Assembly (NCBI GenBank): GCA_003539495.1
Contig: DPPB01000019.1
Coordinates: 1 to 18,207 of the forward strand
Length of the DNA stretch: 18,207 nt
Direction of reading: 5' to 3'
Source: Oscillibacter sp.
GTDB lineage: Bacteria > Bacillota > Clostridia > Oscillospirales > Oscillospiraceae
Shown: one piece after another, positions 6,262-12,662 of the stretch
Layout: every line of letters starts with the position of its first letter
How positions within the stretch are numbered: position 1 is the stretch's first letter
Notes under the pieces: generated by a model
What the model was told of the DNA's origin: nothing
The model's database searches: none
Seen by the model: only the letters and a program-made list of their open reading frames with translations
Position numbers and translations under genes: made by a program

Positions 6262-6297
6262 TAGGGCGGGATGCGGGCATCCCGCCCTATTTTTTTG
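6262..6297 (+). terminator. Terminator of the 86-residue gene
   Basis: A 13-bp inverted repeat, TAGGGCGGGATGC (6262-6274) and GCATCCCGCCCTA (6277-6289), followed by seven T (6290-6296). This is a textbook intrinsic terminator. Confidence 0.9.
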
Positions 6298-6398
6298 GGA
6301 GATGCGGCAAATTTGGGTGGGGATTTTTATTGATTTTTAACCATTTGAAAATTTTGTTATTATTTTGTAATTTTTATGTAGCTTTTTTGATAAACTTA

Positions 6399-6407
6399 TG
6401 TTATACT
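6399..6407 (+). promoter_or_regulatory. Extended -10 promoter of the NlpC/P60 gene
   Basis: TGTTATACT: a TG dinucleotide one base before TATACT (6402-6407), 54 nt upstream of the ATG at 6462. No good -35 hexamer sits at the usual spacing. The surrounding 6300-6400 is very AT-rich. Confidence 0.45.
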
Positions 6408-6461
6408 ACCTTTTGTTAAACCCAGCAACCCAGAATCCTAAAAGGAAGAAGGGAGTTTTCT

Positions 6462-7454
6462 ATGTCCAGAAAGCTCTGCTGCATCTGCCTGGCCCTGTCC
6501 GTTTTTATCTCTACGGTATCCATCGCCTATGCAGACAGCACATCTATCACGCATCCCACTGCGGAGGATTACCGGCAGGCTGTAGCCTATTTGGAAACAG
6601 CCGGCCTGCAGACCGGCTTTGACTCCGCCCGGACCAGCACCCAACGGCTGTATTCCGCCGACCTGCCTGCAGGCGGCCAGGATGCATCCGTCACGCAGCT
6701 GCAATTCATGGCGCTGGATGAAATGGAAGCTGAGCTCCAGGCCCAGCAGGCCGCCCGGGAGCAGGTGGCTGACAACCTGGCCCTGTTGGCACAGTATGAC
6801 GGCGTGATGCTCAATAGCGATACCACCGTTTACTCCGATGCCGGCATGACCGCCAGCGGCAATGTGATCGAGGGCGACAAGGTCGCAAAGCTCAAGGATA
6901 TTGACGAATCCGGCAGCTGGTACTATGTGTCCTTCAGCGATTTTTCCGGCTATGTTTCTGCAGACGCCTGCACACCGGTGGATTACGCCGAATATGACGA
7001 CACCGACGCCGTGCGCACCCAGGCGGAGATCGACGCCTTGGCCAAGACCTCCTATGCCGCCACCTTCGGCTCCGGCGTGGTGCCCGGCGGCAGCTCTCTG
7101 CGCAGTGCCATTGTGGATTATGCCTACTCTTTCCTGGGCACACCCTATGTCTATGGCGGCGCCAGCCGCTCCGGCACAGATTGCTCGGGCCTGACCATGC
7201 AGCTGTTCGGCTACTACGGCATTTCCCTGGGACACGGCTGTGTATCCCAATACTACGCCAGCCAGCCCATCTCCCGCTCCGAGCTGCAGCCCGGCGACCT
7301 GGTGTTCTTCTATGAGGGCATCGGCCATGTGGGCATTTATATCGGCGGCGGCCAGTTTATCCATGCCAGCGACTACGGCGTGGTGGTGGCCTCCCTGTAC
7401 ACCAGCTATTGGTCCGCCTGCTACTACGGTGCAGGCCGGATCTTGGCTAATTAA
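6462..7454 (+). CDS. Secreted SH3b-NlpC/P60 peptidoglycan endopeptidase
   Basis: A 330-residue exported cell-wall hydrolase. The signal peptide (MSRKLCCICLALSVFISTVS) has a likely cut after IAYA at residue 24. Residues about 32-112 are mostly helical (ALDEMEAELQAQQAAREQVA). A bacterial SH3 domain (about 115-172, DGVMLNSDTTVYSD to GYVSADAC) should bind the wall. The C-terminal NlpC/P60 domain (about 213-330) has Cys241 in GTDCSGL, His289 in GHVGIYIG and His301 in FIHAS, the expected Cys-His-His triad. The family cleaves within the peptide stem, often gamma-D-Glu to diamino acid bonds. The site before the ATG is purine-rich (AGGAAGAAGGGAG). It appears to be a single-gene unit. Confidence 0.93.
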   Translation: MSRKLCCICLALSVFISTVSIAYADSTSITHPTAEDYRQAVAYLETAGLQTGFDSARTSTQRLYSADLPAGGQDASVTQLQFMALDEMEAELQAQQAAREQVADNLALLAQYDGVMLNSDTTVYSDAGMTASGNVIEGDKVAKLKDIDESGSWYYVSFSDFSGYVSADACTPVDYAEYDDTDAVRTQAEIDALAKTSYAATFGSGVVPGGSSLRSAIVDYAYSFLGTPYVYGGASRSGTDCSGLTMQLFGYYGISLGHGCVSQYYASQPISRSELQPGDLVFFYEGIGHVGIYIGGGQFIHASDYGVVVASLYTSYWSACYYGAGRILAN

Positions 7455-7471
7455 GGTACATACCGGTTCCG

Positions 7472-7506
7472 CGCTGAGAGGGCGTCCCATCAGGGGGCGC
7501 CCTCTT
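7472..7506 (+). terminator. NlpC/P60 terminator hairpin, first copy (poor T-tract)
   Basis: AGAGGGCG (7477-7484) pairs with CGCCCTCT (7498-7505), extended inside by TCCC/GGGG, about a 12-bp stem with a short loop. The sequence continues TTGAAA, so the T-tract is lost. It matches 7701-7735 at 33 of 35 positions. Confidence 0.6.
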
Positions 7507-7700
7507 GAAACTGTCGGAAAACCCTCCGGGTTTTTCCGACAAAAGGATTGCAGGCTGCTGCGCGCATAATTTTGAGCCGCAGGCTCAAAATTTCACACTG
7601 GCAGCCTGAGCGGTATTTTCTCTCACGCACATGTCGCGAGAGAAAATGATTGGACTTCTTTGCCGCCTGCGGGCGGCAAACTCTGCGAGGCTTTTTGATA
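7507..7700. repeat. Block of four hairpins between two terminator copies
   Basis: No gene is supported here. Hairpins: GTCGGAAAA.. with ..TTTTTCCGAC (7513-7540); an outer stem CAGGCTGC (7551-7558) / GCAGCCTG (7601-7608) enclosing the perfect 11-bp stem AATTTTGAGCC (7568-7578) / GGCTCAAAATT (7582-7592); ATTTTCTCTC (7615-7624) / GAGAGAAAAT (7638-7647); TTTGCCGCC (7659-7667) / GGCGGCAAA (7672-7680). The second structure is copy B of the element at 5869-5956. The block looks like one or more REP/MITE-type palindromic insertions. Confidence 0.6.
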
Positions 7701-7740
7701 CGCTGAGAGGGCGTCCCGTTAGGGGGCGCCCTCTTTTTAG
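7701..7740 (+). terminator. NlpC/P60 terminator hairpin, second copy (intact T-tract)
   Basis: Nearly identical to 7472-7506, with two changes in the loop region, but followed by CTCTTTTTAG. The functional T-tract is therefore attached to this copy. It is probably the working terminator for transcripts from 6462. The interval 7741-7856 up to the transporter promoter shows no gene. Confidence 0.75.
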
Positions 7741-7856
7741 GCTGTATAAATGCATAATTATTCGTATATACAGAATATGCTTTGTGTATTCTGCTGTGTT
7801 CTTTCAATATTTATACCGTCTTCAACGGTCAGTTTTCACAAATCAGGGAAAATGTA

Positions 7857-7892
7857 TGGATTTTTATGCAAAAATATGTTGACATTTATGCA
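7857..7892 (+). promoter_or_regulatory. Candidate ArgR/AhrC operator pair
   Basis: TGGATTTTTATGCA (7857-7870) fits the ARG-box core TG-N-AT-WWWW-AT-N-CA exactly. TTGACATTTATGCA (7879-7892) keeps the right half and AT centre and overlaps the -35. Their centres are 22 bp apart, close to the 21 bp typical of paired ARG boxes bound by an ArgR hexamer. Confidence 0.55.
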
Positions 7893-7907
7893 GAGAAGGC
7901 GTATAGT
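7879..7907 (+). promoter_or_regulatory. Promoter of the amino-acid ABC transporter operon
   Basis: Consensus -35 TTGACA (7879-7884), a 17-bp spacer and -10 TATAGT (7902-7907). The start codon is at 8003, giving a leader of about 90 nt in which I see no riboswitch or T-box. Confidence 0.8.
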
Positions 7908-8002
7908 ATGCATTGTCAAGGGGGGAACACCTCCGCAGCAAACTCTATCTATATACCACACAGTGGATCCTATAGAGCCATTTCAAAAAATAGAAAGGAA
8001 AA

Positions 8003-8839
8003 ATGAAGATGAAAAAGTTTGTATCCCTGCTCCTGGCCCTGCTGATGATCGCGAGCCTGGCAGCCTGCGGCAAGAAAGCCAATGATGACAAAAACAACAG
8101 CGATAGCAAGACCCTGGTGATGGGCACCTCCGCCGACTACGCCCCCTTTGAGTTCATGTACAAGGGCGAGGACGGCACCATGCAGTACGGCGGCATTGAT
8201 GTCTCCGTGGGTCAGTACATTGCCGAGAGCATGGGCAAGGAGCTGAAGGTGGAAAACATGTCCTTCGACTACCTGCTGCCCTCCCTGGTCAAGGGTGACT
8301 TCGACATTGTCATCGCCGCTATGGAAGCAGACGGTGACAGACTGAAAAGCGCCGACTTCTCCGATCCCTACTACACCGATCTGCCTCCGGCTATCCTGGT
8401 GAAGGCTTCCGACGCCGCTTCCTACAAGACCCTGGCTGACTTCTCCGGCAAGTCCGTGGCTGCCCAGACCGGCACCACCAAGCTGGACATCGTCAATGAG
8501 CAGCTCACAGGCGCCAACGCCGTGCCCCTGGCCCTGGTGACCGATATGGTCAACGAGCTGGTAAACGGCAAGGTGGATGCCATCCTGGTAGACGGCGCTG
8601 TGGCAAAGCAGTACGCCGAAACCAACAAGGACCTGGTTATTGCTGACGCTTCTTCTGAGCTGGGTGCCGCTCAGCCCTACTGTGTGGCCGTGGCCAAGGG
8701 CGACCCCAAGGGTCTGCTGCCCGCCATCAACGCAGCCATCGCCAAGATGAACGAGGAGAACAAGCTGGAGAGCTTCATCAGTGCCGCTGATGCTCTGAAG
8801 GATGTGTGGCAGGAAGTCACCCCTGAGAATCCCTCCTGA
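8003..8839 (+). CDS. Amino-acid ABC transporter substrate-binding lipoprotein (SBP family 3)
   Basis: A 278-residue lipoprotein: the signal peptide ends in a lipobox LAAC with lipidated Cys22, followed by a short Asn/Asp/Lys-rich linker. The periplasmic-binding-protein type-3 fold is evident from TLVMGTSADYAPFEFM (36-51), GGIDVSVGQYIAESMGKEL, the LVKGDFDIVIAAMEADGDRLKSADFSDPYY segment whose Arg should bind the amino-acid carboxylate, and QTGTTKLDIV in the second lobe. It captures an extracellular polar amino acid and delivers it to the permease at 8961. The start at 8003 follows GAAAGGAAA; an in-frame ATG at 8009 is an alternative. ARG-like boxes in the promoter point to arginine or a related amino acid, but specificity cannot be read from sequence. 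Confidence 0.93.
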   Translation: MKMKKFVSLLLALLMIASLAACGKKANDDKNNSDSKTLVMGTSADYAPFEFMYKGEDGTMQYGGIDVSVGQYIAESMGKELKVENMSFDYLLPSLVKGDFDIVIAAMEADGDRLKSADFSDPYYTDLPPAILVKASDAASYKTLADFSGKSVAAQTGTTKLDIVNEQLTGANAVPLALVTDMVNELVNGKVDAILVDGAVAKQYAETNKDLVIADASSELGAAQPYCVAVAKGDPKGLLPAINAAIAKMNEENKLESFISAADALKDVWQEVTPENPS

Positions 8840-8886
8840 GTTTTCAGAATAACCCCTCTCTCCTTTAACTTACATCATAATGCGTG

Positions 8887-8918
8887 GTGCAAAGCCGCAT
8901 AACGCGGCTTTGCACTTT
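8887..8918 (+). terminator. Intercistronic hairpin between binding protein and permease
   Basis: GTGCAAAGCCGC (8887-8898) and GCGGCTTTGCAC (8904-8915) form a perfect 12-bp stem with a 5-nt loop. Only TTT follows, so it is a partial terminator or an RNA-stabilising hairpin rather than a full stop. Such hairpins often allow more lipoprotein than permease to be made. Confidence 0.7.
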
Positions 8919-8960
8919 CGCACTGTATTTGAATCCCACTGAAGAAAGGACTGACCGATT

Positions 8961-9692
8961 ATGTGGTGGACTAATCTGTTCAAAGATATGAGCAGCACCA
9001 GCTTTTTCAACTTCTCTTTCCTTCCTGCATATACCGGGTACTTCCTGCAGGGCATGGCTTATACCCTGCTGCTGGCCGTAGTATCCGTGGCACTGGCGGT
9101 GATCCCCGCCCTGCTGTTGGCCTTAATGAGGCTGAGTAAAAAAAAGGTCATTCAGTGCGTTTCCGGCGCATACATTGCTGTATTCCGCTCCACTCCCCTG
9201 CTGGTACAGCTTTCCATTATCTACTTTGGCCTGTTCACTGCGATCTCCATTCCCCGGATCACTATTTTGGGGTTTGTGGATCTGAGCCGTTTCATCCCGG
9301 GTGTGGTAGCCCTGGCGCTGAACAGCTCGGCCTATGTGGCTGAAATTTTTCGCGCGGGCATCCTGGCCGTGGACAAAGGACAGACGGAGGCCGCCCGGTC
9401 TCTGGGCCTGTCCTCCTGGCAGAGCATGCGCCTGGTGGTGCTGCCCCAGGCTATCAAGAATGTGCTGCCCGCCCTGGCCAACGAGGTGGTGACCATGGTG
9501 AAGGAGAGCTCCATCTGCTCCATGCTGGGCATGGCGGAGCTGATGTTCGTGTCTAAGACCGTAGCCACCGGAACCTACATTACGCTGGCACCCTATACCA
9601 TTGCCGCTCTTATTTACTTCTGCATCAACTACCCGGCCTCCAAGGCCATCGAAGCCATTGAAAGGAGGATGCGTCGTGGCGACAAGCAATAA
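8961..9692 (+). CDS. Amino-acid ABC transporter permease (HisM/GlnP type)
   Basis: A 243-residue inner-membrane subunit of a polar-amino-acid importer. Hydrophobic segments lie around residues 27-57, 66-100, 110-130 and 205-225. The EAA coupling loop that docks on the ATPase reads EAARSLGLSSWQSMRLVVLPQA (143-164). FRSTPLLVQL and KESSICSMLGMAEL are also family signatures. The ATG follows AAAGGA. The gene is 121 nt after the binding-protein gene, with a strong hairpin between, and overlaps the ATPase gene by 17 nt. A single permease gene implies a homodimer in the membrane. Confidence 0.93.
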   Translation: MWWTNLFKDMSSTSFFNFSFLPAYTGYFLQGMAYTLLLAVVSVALAVIPALLLALMRLSKKKVIQCVSGAYIAVFRSTPLLVQLSIIYFGLFTAISIPRITILGFVDLSRFIPGVVALALNSSAYVAEIFRAGILAVDKGQTEAARSLGLSSWQSMRLVVLPQAIKNVLPALANEVVTMVKESSICSMLGMAELMFVSKTVATGTYITLAPYTIAALIYFCINYPASKAIEAIERRMRRGDKQ

Positions 9693-10422
9693 GCTGATCT
9701 CCGTGCAGCACCTGGTGAAGGAGTACAACCATGGCACCGTGAAGGCGCTGAACGACTGCAGCCTGGACATTGCGCAGGGGGAAGTGGTGGCCATCATCGG
9801 CCCCTCGGGATCCGGCAAGTCCACCCTGCTGCGCTCTCTGAATCTGCTGGAGGAGCCCACCAGCGGCCAGATCTTTTTTGACGGTGTGAACCTGGCGGAT
9901 AAGTCTGTGGACATCAACCTGCACCGGCAGAAGATGGGCATGGTGTTCCAGCATTTTAACCTCTTTCCCCACAAGACCGTGCTGCAGAACATCACCATGG
10001 CACCCCTGGCGCTGAAGAAAAAGTCCCCGGAGGAGGCGCAAAAGCAGGCTATGGAGCTGCTGGAGCGCATCGGCTTGGCGGACAAGGCAAACGAGTATCC
10101 CAATATGCTCTCCGGCGGCCAAAAGCAGCGGATCGCCATTGTGCGGGCCCTGGCTATGGACCCGGAGGTGATGCTCTTTGACGAGCCTACCAGCGCCCTG
10201 GACCCGGAGATGGTGGGCGAGGTGCTGGACCTGATGCGCAGCCTGGCCAAGGAAGGCATGACCATGGCGGTGGTGACCCACGAAATGGGCTTCGCCCGGG
10301 AGGTAGCCGACCGGGTGGTGTTCATGGCCGAGGGCAAGATCCTGGAGGAGGGCAGCCCCGCAGAGCTGTTCGACAGCCCCAAGGATCCCCGGCTGCAGGA
10401 CTTCCTCAGCAAGGTGCTGTGA
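9676..10422 (+). CDS. Amino-acid ABC transporter ATP-binding protein (GlnQ/ArtM type)
   Basis: A 248-residue ATPase that powers the importer. I chose the GTG at 9676 because AAAGGAGGA lies 6 nt upstream and the product then begins MATSNKLISVQHLVKEY. The longer frame would start inside the permease gene and has no site. Walker A GPSGSGKST (42-50), Q-loop FQH (Gln92), signature LSGGQ (145-149), Walker B VMLFDE (165-170) and switch His202 are all intact. PTSALDPEMVGEV is the usual D-loop region of polar-amino-acid ATPases. The 17-nt overlap with the permease suggests translational coupling. A strong terminator follows. Confidence 0.94.
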   Translation: MATSNKLISVQHLVKEYNHGTVKALNDCSLDIAQGEVVAIIGPSGSGKSTLLRSLNLLEEPTSGQIFFDGVNLADKSVDINLHRQKMGMVFQHFNLFPHKTVLQNITMAPLALKKKSPEEAQKQAMELLERIGLADKANEYPNMLSGGQKQRIAIVRALAMDPEVMLFDEPTSALDPEMVGEVLDLMRSLAKEGMTMAVVTHEMGFAREVADRVVFMAEGKILEEGSPAELFDSPKDPRLQDFLSKVL

Positions 10423-10432
10423 TTTGATCATG

Positions 10433-10467
10433 AAAGATGCTCTCCTTTCAGGAGAGCATCTTTTTTC
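10433..10467 (+). terminator. Terminator of the ABC transporter operon
   Basis: A perfect 14-bp stem, AAAGATGCTCTCCT (10433-10446) and AGGAGAGCATCTTT (10450-10463), with a T-tract through 10466. Confidence 0.92.
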
Positions 10468-10490
10468 TTGCAGATTTTTTTCGATATTTG

Positions 10491-10519
10491 TAGACTTTGC
10501 CCCGATTTTTGTATATAAT
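10491..10519 (+). promoter_or_regulatory. Promoter of prfC
   Basis: TAGACT (10491-10496), a 17-bp spacer and consensus TATAAT (10514-10519), about 38 nt before the ATG. Confidence 0.6.
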
Positions 10520-10556
10520 AAATAAGATTCTGCGTTTTGTTTAGGAGGAGGAGCCA

Positions 10557-12137
10557 ATGGCCTCATTAAAAGAAGAAATTTCCCGGCGGCGGACATTCGC
10601 CATCATTTCTCACCCGGACGCCGGTAAAACTACATTGACGGAGAAATTCCTGCTCTACGGCGGGGCTATCGCCCAGGCCGGTGAGGTCAAGGGCAAGCGC
10701 GCCCGGGCCGCCACCTCCGACTGGATGGAGATCGAGAAGCAGCGCGGTATCTCTGTTACCTCGTCGGTGATGCAGTTCCGCCACGATGGCTTCTGCATCA
10801 ATATCCTGGACACCCCCGGCCATCAGGACTTTTCCGAGGATACCTACCGCACCCTTATGGCCGCTGACAGCGCTGTGATGGTCATTGACGGGGCCAAGGG
10901 CGTGGAGCCCCAGACCCGGAAGCTCTTCAAGGTCTGTGCCCTGCGGCACATCCCCATTTTTACCTTTGTGAACAAGATGGACCGGGAGACCCGGGATCCG
11001 CTGGAGCTGTGTGAGGAAGTGGAACGGGAGCTGGGCATCGCCACCTACCCCGTGAACTGGCCCATCGGCTGCGGCAGAGAGTTTAAAGGGGTGTACGACC
11101 GAGAGAAAAAGCGCATCCTTCATTTCACCGACGCAGGCCACGCCCAAAAAGCCGCCGTCACCGAGGCGGAGCTGGATGATCCCGCCCTGCCGGAGCTTAT
11201 TGGCGAGAAGCTCACGGGTATCCTCCGGGACGATGTGGAGCTGCTGAGCGCCGGGGCGGAGTTCGACCTGGAGGCCGTGCAATGCGGCAAGCTATCCCCC
11301 GTGTTCTTCGGCTCGGCCCTGACGAACTTCGGCGTGGAGCCGTTTTTGGAGTCCTTTTTGCGCATGACCACGCCGCCCCTATCCCGGGAGAGTGACGAGG
11401 GCGTGGTGGACGCTTTCTCCCCGGATTTTTCCGCCTTTGTGTTCAAGATTCAGGCCAACATGAACAAGGCCCATCGGGATAGACTGGCCTTTATGCGCAT
11501 CTGCTCCGGGAAATTTCAGCGGGACGCAGAGTATTATCATGTGCAATCGGGCAAGAAGATGCGGCTGTCCCAGCCCCAGGCCATGATGGCCGCGGAGCGG
11601 GAGATCGTAGACGAGGCCTATGCCGGAGATATCATCGGCGTGTTCGACCCGGGTATCTTCTCCATCGGGGACACCATCACCGTGCCGGGGAAGAAGTTCC
11701 GCTATTCCGGTATCCCGTCCTTTGAGCCGGAGCTGTTCCGCTCCGTATCTCCCAAGGACACCATGAAGCGCAAGCAGTTCATCAAGGGTGTGCAGCAGAT
11801 CGCCCAGGAGGGCGCCATCCAGATCTTCAAGTTCCCCGGCAGCGGCTATGAGGACATTGTAGTGGGCGTGGTGGGCTCCCTGCAGTTCGACGTGTTTGAA
11901 TACCGTATGCGCAGCGAATACGGCGTGGAGCTGCGGATGGAGGGCCTGCCCTACAGCCACCTAATCCGCATCAAGAGCTATGAAGGGGACTACCAGGATA
12001 TGACCCTGTGCACCGACTCCCGGGTGCTGCAGGACTTCAAGGACCGCTACTTTATCGCCTACTGCGGGGCGTGGTCCCTGGGTTTCCTTACCAAGCACAA
12101 CCCCGGGCTGGTGCTGGACGACCAATTGAGCGTGTGA
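10557..12137 (+). CDS. prfC: Peptide chain release factor 3 (RF3)
   Basis: A 526-residue translational GTPase that recycles RF1/RF2 from the ribosome after termination. The length matches the family. G1 is SHPDAGKTTL (18-27), the switch region contains EKQRGISVTSSVMQF, G3 is DTPGH (85-89) and G4 is NKMD (139-142). The RF3-specific DYLGRE-type elongation-factor loops are replaced by the usual RF3 middle and C-terminal domains (for example QIAQEGAIQIFKFPGSGYEDIVVGVVGSLQFDVFEYRM). The absence of the EF-G domain IV and the overall length separate it from EF-G and TypA. The ATG follows a strong AGGAGGAGG site. It is a single-gene unit with a promoter on one side and a long hairpin on the other. 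Confidence 0.96.
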   Translation: MASLKEEISRRRTFAIISHPDAGKTTLTEKFLLYGGAIAQAGEVKGKRARAATSDWMEIEKQRGISVTSSVMQFRHDGFCINILDTPGHQDFSEDTYRTLMAADSAVMVIDGAKGVEPQTRKLFKVCALRHIPIFTFVNKMDRETRDPLELCEEVERELGIATYPVNWPIGCGREFKGVYDREKKRILHFTDAGHAQKAAVTEAELDDPALPELIGEKLTGILRDDVELLSAGAEFDLEAVQCGKLSPVFFGSALTNFGVEPFLESFLRMTTPPLSRESDEGVVDAFSPDFSAFVFKIQANMNKAHRDRLAFMRICSGKFQRDAEYYHVQSGKKMRLSQPQAMMAAEREIVDEAYAGDIIGVFDPGIFSIGDTITVPGKKFRYSGIPSFEPELFRSVSPKDTMKRKQFIKGVQQIAQEGAIQIFKFPGSGYEDIVVGVVGSLQFDVFEYRMRSEYGVELRMEGLPYSHLIRIKSYEGDYQDMTLCTDSRVLQDFKDRYFIAYCGAWSLGFLTKHNPGLVLDDQLSV

Positions 12138-12148
12138 GAATTTGATAG

Positions 12149-12186
12149 AACTACCCCGGCAAATGTAATCATTTGTCGGGGTAGTT
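12149..12186 (+). terminator. Hairpin after prfC
   Basis: AACTACCCCGGCAAATG (12149-12165) pairs with CATTTGTCGGGGTAGTT (12170-12186): a 17-bp stem with one G-U pair. The following T-tract is weak (TTTGTT), but the stem is long. It lies 12 nt beyond the prfC stop. Confidence 0.75.
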
Positions 12187-12203
12187 TGTTGGTGCGGCGG
12201 GGC

Positions 12204-12225
12204 GGGACGATGTGCGCATCGTCCC
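12204..12225. repeat. Hairpin between the convergent prfC and YolD-like genes
   Basis: GGGACGATG (12204-12212) and CATCGTCCC (12217-12225) form a perfect 9-bp stem with a TGCG loop inside a G-rich tract. No T-tract follows on either strand, so it may be part of a small palindromic repeat rather than a terminator. Confidence 0.4.
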
Positions 12226-12243
12226 CTGCGGAGGAGTGTGAGG

Positions 12244-12648
12244 TCAGGGCGTATCTATGATGTCGTAGATGTCATCCAGAGGGAGCTCGGATTTATCAGC
12301 GAAGATCAGGCGGCAGTTTACCCGGTCAATGGCATGAAGGGGGCCGGTATGCTGCAAATACGCGCCGCCGGCCTTCCGGTCATCGGGACGGAAATAGGTG
12401 ACAGTGACGGTGGGCTTTTCGGCCAGGCGGCACTCCAGTTGCCGTAAGATAGCGTCCAGACGGTGCCGCTCCTCCTCGCCGCGCTCTATGCGGCGGTCTG
12501 TGAGTCGGGCGGTTTCGCCGATGGCGTCCTCGTAGCCCGCCAGGGCCCGGAAGGAGGAAAACTGCGCTGCCCGGTCCCGCATGGACATGGGCGGATGCTT
12601 TTCCGAGCGGTGGTGGGGCAGGTGCAGAATATCATCATATGCGCCCAT
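12244..12648 (-). CDS. YolD-like family protein
   Basis: A 134-residue protein matching the clostridial YolD-like type: MGAYDDILHLPHHRSEKHPP, then MSMRDRAAQFSSFRALAGYEDAIGETARL, and the C-terminal LIFADKSELPLDDIYDII. YolD-like proteins are typically encoded next to Y-family polymerases of the UvrX/YqjW type and are presumed accessory factors for translesion synthesis; a biochemical role is not well established. I chose the ATG at 12648 because GGGAGG sits 5 nt upstream and the product starts as relatives do. An ATG at 12666 would overlap the polymerase stop as ATGA and add six residues. Either way it is cotranscribed with the polymerase. Confidence 0.85.
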   Translation of the reverse strand: MGAYDDILHLPHHRSEKHPPMSMRDRAAQFSSFRALAGYEDAIGETARLTDRRIERGEEERHRLDAILRQLECRLAEKPTVTVTYFRPDDRKAGGAYLQHTGPLHAIDRVNCRLIFADKSELPLDDIYDIIDTP

Positions 12649-12662
12649 ATGGTCCTCCCTTC

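Noticed and set aside
7914..8002. Possible riboswitch or T-box in the transporter leader
   Set aside because: The leader is only about 90 nt and shows no T-box motif, no terminator-antiterminator pair and no known aptamer core.
9123..10412. 429-codon minus-strand open frame opposite the permease and ATPase genes
   Set aside because: It is the antisense shadow of two clear ABC transporter genes and has the low-complexity composition expected of GC-rich antisense frames.
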